From Cocleimonas sp. (GTDB lineage Bacteria; Pseudomonadota; Gammaproteobacteria; Thiotrichales; Thiotrichaceae), in NCBI GenBank assembly GCA_023146675.1, contig JAGLBQ010000320.1, positions 1-7,183 on the forward strand: 7,183 nucleotides of DNA. The letters are read 5' to 3'. The translations under genes were made by a program, and so were the position numbers. Positions 4,556 to 7,183 of the stretch are shown piece after piece. Numbering within the stretch: the stretch's first letter is position 1; each line of letters opens with the position of its first letter. The notes below the pieces were generated by a model. The model did no database searches. It was not told the DNA's origin and worked only from the letters and a program-made list of their open reading frames with translations.

Positions 4556-7182
4556 TCTAGCATTGTTGCTCCCTTTTCTCCTCTCAGTCCAGGTTGTCCC
4601 ACAGCTCCAGTAGGCTCATTTCCTATTCCAAATGAAAAGTTATCATCATCAAATTTATTGTTATCTAGAAATCCTTGGTCAATTTTTCCAAAGCCAACAA
4701 CACTTCGCTGATAGGTAAGCTTTATTTTATCACCTAGCGATACTATTCCATCCGTATTTGTATCTGTTAGCTCAATATTTATAGGTGCTCCATATTCTTT
4801 TGCTCTACTATCTTTGAGTAAAGCATCTTCAATCTGTTGAATAACACCTTCACGAGAAGCTGGAATTCCTATCCATCCTGTAGCACCAGGAAACGTGTCA
4901 GCAATATAACTCTCGAAGGCTGCTCCTGCCGCCATACTATTGCTTGTACCCCAGTCAAATATTCCAAATGCGGCATCGACTGCACCTGTTGGAACATAGG
5001 ATGATCTAGCGTAATTATTCAGCTCAGCTTTAAGGAAACCAACGGAATATTTCTGACCTTTGATTTCAACGATACGATCATCAGGGATAACCACACCATC
5101 AAGATGTCCTTTGCCTCCAATGGTAACGCCACCACCTGAAACAGCATCTGTGTTGGGTTCAACAATAACGTTATTAGCAATATTGTTAATATCGTCTAAT
5201 GTCAAATGGTAGTATTTAGAACTTCCACCAATAGGGTCGCCACCTGTCGTGGCTAAATTTGAGCGTGTATAAACGACATCACCTACACTTAACTTGCCAT
5301 TACCATCACGATCAAGAACGCCTCTAACACCCTCAAAATCATCATTTAGATTAAGTCCTGCACTAATCTCTTGTTTCTGATCATGACTCAAGGATAAGCT
5401 TGTACCGTATTGACCATTAATGTGATTAGCATTATCAGCACTGACCATCAATTGAACATTGATGGTTCCAGATTCTCTAAATAAAGTGCCTGTGACCGTG
5501 TCGCCTGCGCTAATTTTTCCATCACCATTATTATCTTCAACAGCAGCATTATCGATATTAAAAATAGAGTTTACTGATTTTTTCTGTGCATCAGATAAGT
5601 TTAATGTGCCACCATTTTGGCTATCAAGGTTTTTAAAATTACTAATGGAAAGGTACAGCTCTTCATCCGCCATCATTTCACTTTGATCAACAAAAATGGA
5701 TTCTGGAATGCCTGTTTCAGCATTGTATTTAACATCAACTTTAGCGGCATTACTATCAAGTGCCTTGTCGATGGTTTTAAAGAGATCATTTATATTGAGT
5801 TTATTATATTCAGGTACAGCAGCTTTAGTACCATCAGCATATCTTGCATCGACAATGGTATTGCCGTTAATGGTTAAAGTAACGGGTTTGCCTGCATTAC
5901 CTGCAATATTTCCATCACGTTTTAATGTGAATGAATAGTTTTCAGGGCGTGAATTTTCCCATTTTGATATATTTGTATCGTAATCAGCACGAGCCTTCAC
6001 GTTATTATCGCTACCCTGTAAATATTGATCAATTTCACCTTGTGTCAATGTATGAAATTCAAGAGTACCTATGTCTCCGCCAATTGGATTACTACTAAAA
6101 CTACTGATAGCGATTGTATCTCCAGCAGATAACTTTCCATCTGAATTGTTATCGAATACTTGCCCTATATTTCCATTAGCAACATTTAGCACGTTACTTA
6201 AACGTTGACGCTGTTCATTAGAAAGCCCCTTGCTAATATCAAGCAAAGGATTACTTCTATCTTTCTCTATAAACGCCATATCATCAGCAGTCAATATATG
6301 ATCATAAGTTTCATTAGCAAATCCTTCGGGTCTCAACCCACCGACACTACGCAGTTTAACCGCATCACCAACACCTAATTTTCCATCTCCATCTTTATCG
6401 ATAGTCATACCTGTGTATTGTATGGTTGGAGCGTCAAAAAGATTGGGTGGTGGTTTACGATTAAAGCGAGCACCTATTGCATCTTGTTGTTTATCGGTAA
6501 GTTCTAGCTTATCACCGATGTTGTTTATTTGTAAATTACTGGCAGTAATGGTTTGCCCGCCATCCAGAGGCATTTGGTCGCGGTCAATGGTAATCTTGGT
6601 TGGCATGCCAGTTTTATCATCATATTTAACTTCAACTTGACGACCTTTATCAATCGCATCTTGAATAATAGCGAATAGACCATTGACTGATTGTTGATTT
6701 TGTTCAGGTGGCTCTGCTTTTGAGTCAGCAAACTGAGCATCACTTACTTTTCCATTTTGAACAGTAATATCAACAGGGCGTGTTATATCCTGAGGGCAAA
6801 AACAGGAGCGGCGGAACTGGTAGCTATAATCCTGCACATCGCCCTTTTCCCATTTCTGCTTATTTTCATTTAGCTCTTTTTGTGCGTCGGCTAAAGCAGT
6901 ACCATTAATAACAGATGCCTGTTGCTCAGATAGAATCATTCGACCCAGCTCAATTTCAGGATTCTTTTCTGCATTTAGTGGTCTTGGATCAGGTTTTTCA
7001 AGATGAATAGCAATATCACCTTTGCTAACTTTGCCGTCACCATTAGCATCTAAAATACGCACAAACTCACCACCTGTATGGAAGGGGCGGAAGAGATCCA
7101 AAGCGCGCTTCTGTTGCTTGCTATCTAACGGTATTTCTTTGTAATTACTGCCTTGAATAGCGCTTAGGTCACTTTCTGTCAA
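4552..7182 (-). CDS. Large modular protein with six EF-hand/dockerin-like loops and two DUF6174-type domains, 5'-truncated
   Basis: No experimentally known function is recognised. The 876 visible residues run to the right window edge. The TTG at 7182 is probably an internal Leu, because residues 1-10 (LTESDLSAIQ) match the tails of later EF modules, so the N-terminus and any signal peptide lie outside. Numbering from that codon: EF module 1 (17-94), DUF6174-like domain 1 (about 101-222), EF modules 2 and 3 (226-305, 319-389), DUF6174-like domain 2 (about 397-518), EF modules 4 and 5 (527-589, 596-670), then an unrecognised C-terminal region (671-876) with a sixth loop (807-818) and five Gly-X-Y triplets (859-873). 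The only cysteines are C127 and C129. I see no strong membrane segment. The acidic, repeat-rich, nearly Cys-free composition suggests a secreted or surface calcium-binding protein, which is inference. It is convergent with rlmB and ends 68 bp from it. Confidence 0.85.
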   Translation of the reverse strand: MTESDLSAIQGSNYKEIPLDSKQQKRALDLFRPFHTGGEFVRILDANGDGKVSKGDIAIHLEKPDPRPLNAEKNPEIELGRMILSEQQASVINGTALADAQKELNENKQKWEKGDVQDYSYQFRRSCFCPQDITRPVDITVQNGKVSDAQFADSKAEPPEQNQQSVNGLFAIIQDAIDKGRQVEVKYDDKTGMPTKITIDRDQMPLDGGQTITASNLQINNIGDKLELTDKQQDAIGARFNRKPPPNLFDAPTIQYTGMTIDKDGDGKLGVGDAVKLRSVGGLRPEGFANETYDHILTADDMAFIEKDRSNPLLDISKGLSNEQRQRLSNVLNVANGNIGQVFDNNSDGKLSAGDTIAISSFSSNPIGGDIGTLEFHTLTQGEIDQYLQGSDNNVKARADYDTNISKWENSRPENYSFTLKRDGNIAGNAGKPVTLTINGNTIVDARYADGTKAAVPEYNKLNINDLFKTIDKALDSNAAKVDVKYNAETGIPESIFVDQSEMMADEELYLSISNFKNLDSQNGGTLNLSDAQKKSVNSIFNIDNAAVEDNNGDGKISAGDTVTGTLFRESGTINVQLMVSADNANHINGQYGTSLSLSHDQKQEISAGLNLNDDFEGVRGVLDRDGNGKLSVGDVVYTRSNLATTGGDPIGGSSKYYHLTLDDINNIANNVIVEPNTDAVSGGGVTIGGKGHLDGVVIPDDRIVEIKGQKYSVGFLKAELNNYARSSYVPTGAVDAAFGIFDWGTSNSMAAGAAFESYIADTFPGATGWIGIPASREGVIQQIEDALLKDSRAKEYGAPINIELTDTNTDGIVSLGDKIKLTYQRSVVGFGKIDQGFLDNNKFDDDNFSFGIGNEPTGAVGQPGLRGEKGATMLD
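4564..4608 (-). repeat. Collagen-like Gly-X-Y stretch at the C-terminus (residues 859-873)
   Basis: Five uninterrupted Gly-X-Y triplets (GAV GQP GLR GEK GAT) three residues before the stop. The GQPGLRGEKG composition is typical of collagen-like proteins, but five triplets alone are too short for a stable triple helix. Confidence 0.5.
4729..4764 (-). repeat. Sixth EF-type loop, in the C-terminal region (residues 807-818)
   Basis: Loop D807-T-N809-T-D811-G-I-V-S815-L-G-D818. It keeps all oxygen ligands and the Gly-Asp ending but has Ile instead of Lys at position 7. The surrounding sequence matches the other modules only weakly: a helix with EGVIQQIEDALL before it and DKIKLTY after it. Confidence 0.65.
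5173..5397 (-). repeat. EF-type module 5 (residues 596-670)
   Basis: Begins LSLSHDQKQEISAGLN, with loop D624-R-D626-G-N628-G-K-L-S632-V-G-D635, and closes with HLTLDDINNIA. Position 5 is Asn instead of Asp. It carries the PIGG segment shared with module 3. What follows is the unrecognised C-terminal region, not a third DUF6174-like domain. Confidence 0.75.
5416..5604 (-). repeat. EF-type module 4 (residues 527-589)
   Basis: Begins LNLSDAQKKSVNSIFN, with loop D550-N-N552-G-D554-G-K-I-S558-A-G-D561, and closes with LMVSADNANHI, where the usual LT is MV. It is the shortest module and follows DUF6174-like copy 2 exactly as module 2 follows copy 1. Confidence 0.75.
5629..5994 (-). other. DUF6174-type domain, copy 2, lacking the CFC cysteines (residues ~397-518)
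   Basis: Aligns with copy 1 along its length: SKWENSRPENYSF with QKWEKGDVQDYSY, PVTLTING...DARYAD with PVDITVQNG...DAQFAD, INDLFKTIDKALD with VNGLFAIIQDAID, and VDVKYNAETGIPESIFVDQ with VEVKYDDKTGMPTKITIDR. At the CFCP position it reads DGNIAGNA instead, so both cysteines are absent. Its end, MMADEELYLSI, is nearer the family pattern than copy 1. Confidence 0.65.
6016..6228 (-). repeat. EF-type module 3 (residues 319-389)
   Basis: Begins GLSNEQRQRLSNVLN, with loop D344-N-N346-S-D348-G-K-L-S352-A-G-D355, and closes with HTLTQGEIDQYL. It shares the PIGGD/PIGGS segment after the loop with module 5, so modules 3 and 5 are the closest pair and occupy the same place in the super-repeat. Confidence 0.75.
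6268..6507 (-). repeat. EF-type module 2 (residues 226-305)
   Basis: Begins LELTDKQQDAIGARFN, with loop D262-K-D264-G-D266-G-K-L-G270-V-G-D273, and closes with HILTADDMAFI. Loop position 9 is Gly, unlike the Ser of the other five loops. A proline-rich insert (KPPPN) precedes the loop, making this the longest module. Confidence 0.75.
6517..6882 (-). other. DUF6174-type domain, copy 1 (residues ~101-222)
   Basis: Order of features: a Lys/Glu-rich helix ending in KW, the YSYQFRRSCFCP strand with C127 and C129, PVDITVQNGKVSDAQFAD, a helix NGLFAIIQDAID, then VEVKYDDKTGMPTKITIDRD. This is the pattern I remember for DUF6174 (CFCP, then a Tyr-Asp...Gly-x-Pro hairpin). The family has no established function that I know of. 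The CFC pair is intact and could form a disulfide, bind metal or carry a lipid; the sequence does not decide. Confidence 0.7.
6901..7134 (-). repeat. EF-type module 1 (residues 17-94)
   Basis: Opens with the LDSKQQKRALDLF helix-like segment. The 12-residue calcium loop D45-A-N47-G-D49-G-K-V-S53-K-G-D56 follows, and the module closes with LSEQQASVI. Loop positions 1, 3, 5, 9 and 12 all carry oxygen side chains. It leads directly into DUF6174-like domain 1. Confidence 0.75.
7153..7182 (-). repeat. Tail of a further EF module, cut by the window edge
   Basis: The first visible residues, LTESDLSAIQ when TTG is read as Leu, match the motif that closes other modules: LTADDMAFIE (298-307) and LTLDDINNIA (660-669). 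A complete EF module should therefore lie just upstream, outside the window. Confidence 0.6.
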
Positions 7183-7183
7183 G

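Noticed and set aside
4490..4559. TAGTCTA direct repeat as a transposon target-site duplication
   Set aside because: Seven bases in an AT-rich gap can recur by chance, the enclosed segment is very short with imperfect ends, and no second copy is visible in the window. It is kept only as a weak observation.
5459..6743. Plus-strand frames (5459-5686, 5617-5877, 5696-5938, 6413-6640) and a minus-strand frame (6525-6743) within the large modular gene
   Set aside because: The modular repeat protein in the main minus frame is clearly coding. These are low-complexity shadows, and the 6525-6743 frame is an out-of-frame reading of DUF6174-like copy 1.

Overview
The window looks like chromosomal DNA from a moderately AT-rich gammaproteobacterium. 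The main evidence is the adjacent rnr (RNase R) and rlmB (23S rRNA Gm2251 methyltransferase) genes. These are neighbours in the same order in Escherichia coli, and the RlmB protein matches the E. coli protein, as I remember it, nearly from end to end. The upstream neighbour is not the nsrR of enterobacteria but a transporter gene. The fourth gene encodes a large acidic protein of repeated calcium-loop modules. I cannot name the genus from sequence alone.

Layout, left to right. (1) Positions 3-1139, plus strand: 3' part of a dicarboxylate/amino-acid:cation symporter gene, cut by the left edge and followed by a strong intrinsic terminator (1176-1204). (2) Positions 1325-3586, plus strand: rnr, apparently starting at a TTG codon that overlaps the stop of a three-codon ATG mini-ORF, with a candidate promoter at 1238-1266. 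(3) A 162-bp spacer (3587-3748) with two mutually exclusive hairpins just after the rnr stop. (4) Positions 3749-4483, plus strand: rlmB, with no visible Shine-Dalgarno sequence. (5) A 68-bp convergent spacer filled by one long imperfect palindrome. (6) Positions 4552-7182, minus strand: a large modular protein cut at its N-terminus by the right edge.

How the genes relate. rnr and rlmB are both RNA-metabolism genes (3'-5' RNA decay and quality control, and ribosomal RNA methylation) and are probably transcribed together, possibly with partial attenuation between them. The transporter is insulated from them by its terminator. The minus-strand gene is convergent and functionally separate.

The least ordinary item is the minus-strand protein. 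It has six EF-hand/dockerin-like loops of the form DxNxDGKxSxGD and two copies of what I recognise as a DUF6174-type domain. These are arranged as a super-repeat (DUF6174, EF module, EF module) of roughly 275-295 residues. A C-terminal region that I do not recognise follows, ending in a short collagen-like Gly-X-Y stretch. The first visible residues match the tail of another EF module, so the architecture almost certainly continues beyond the window.
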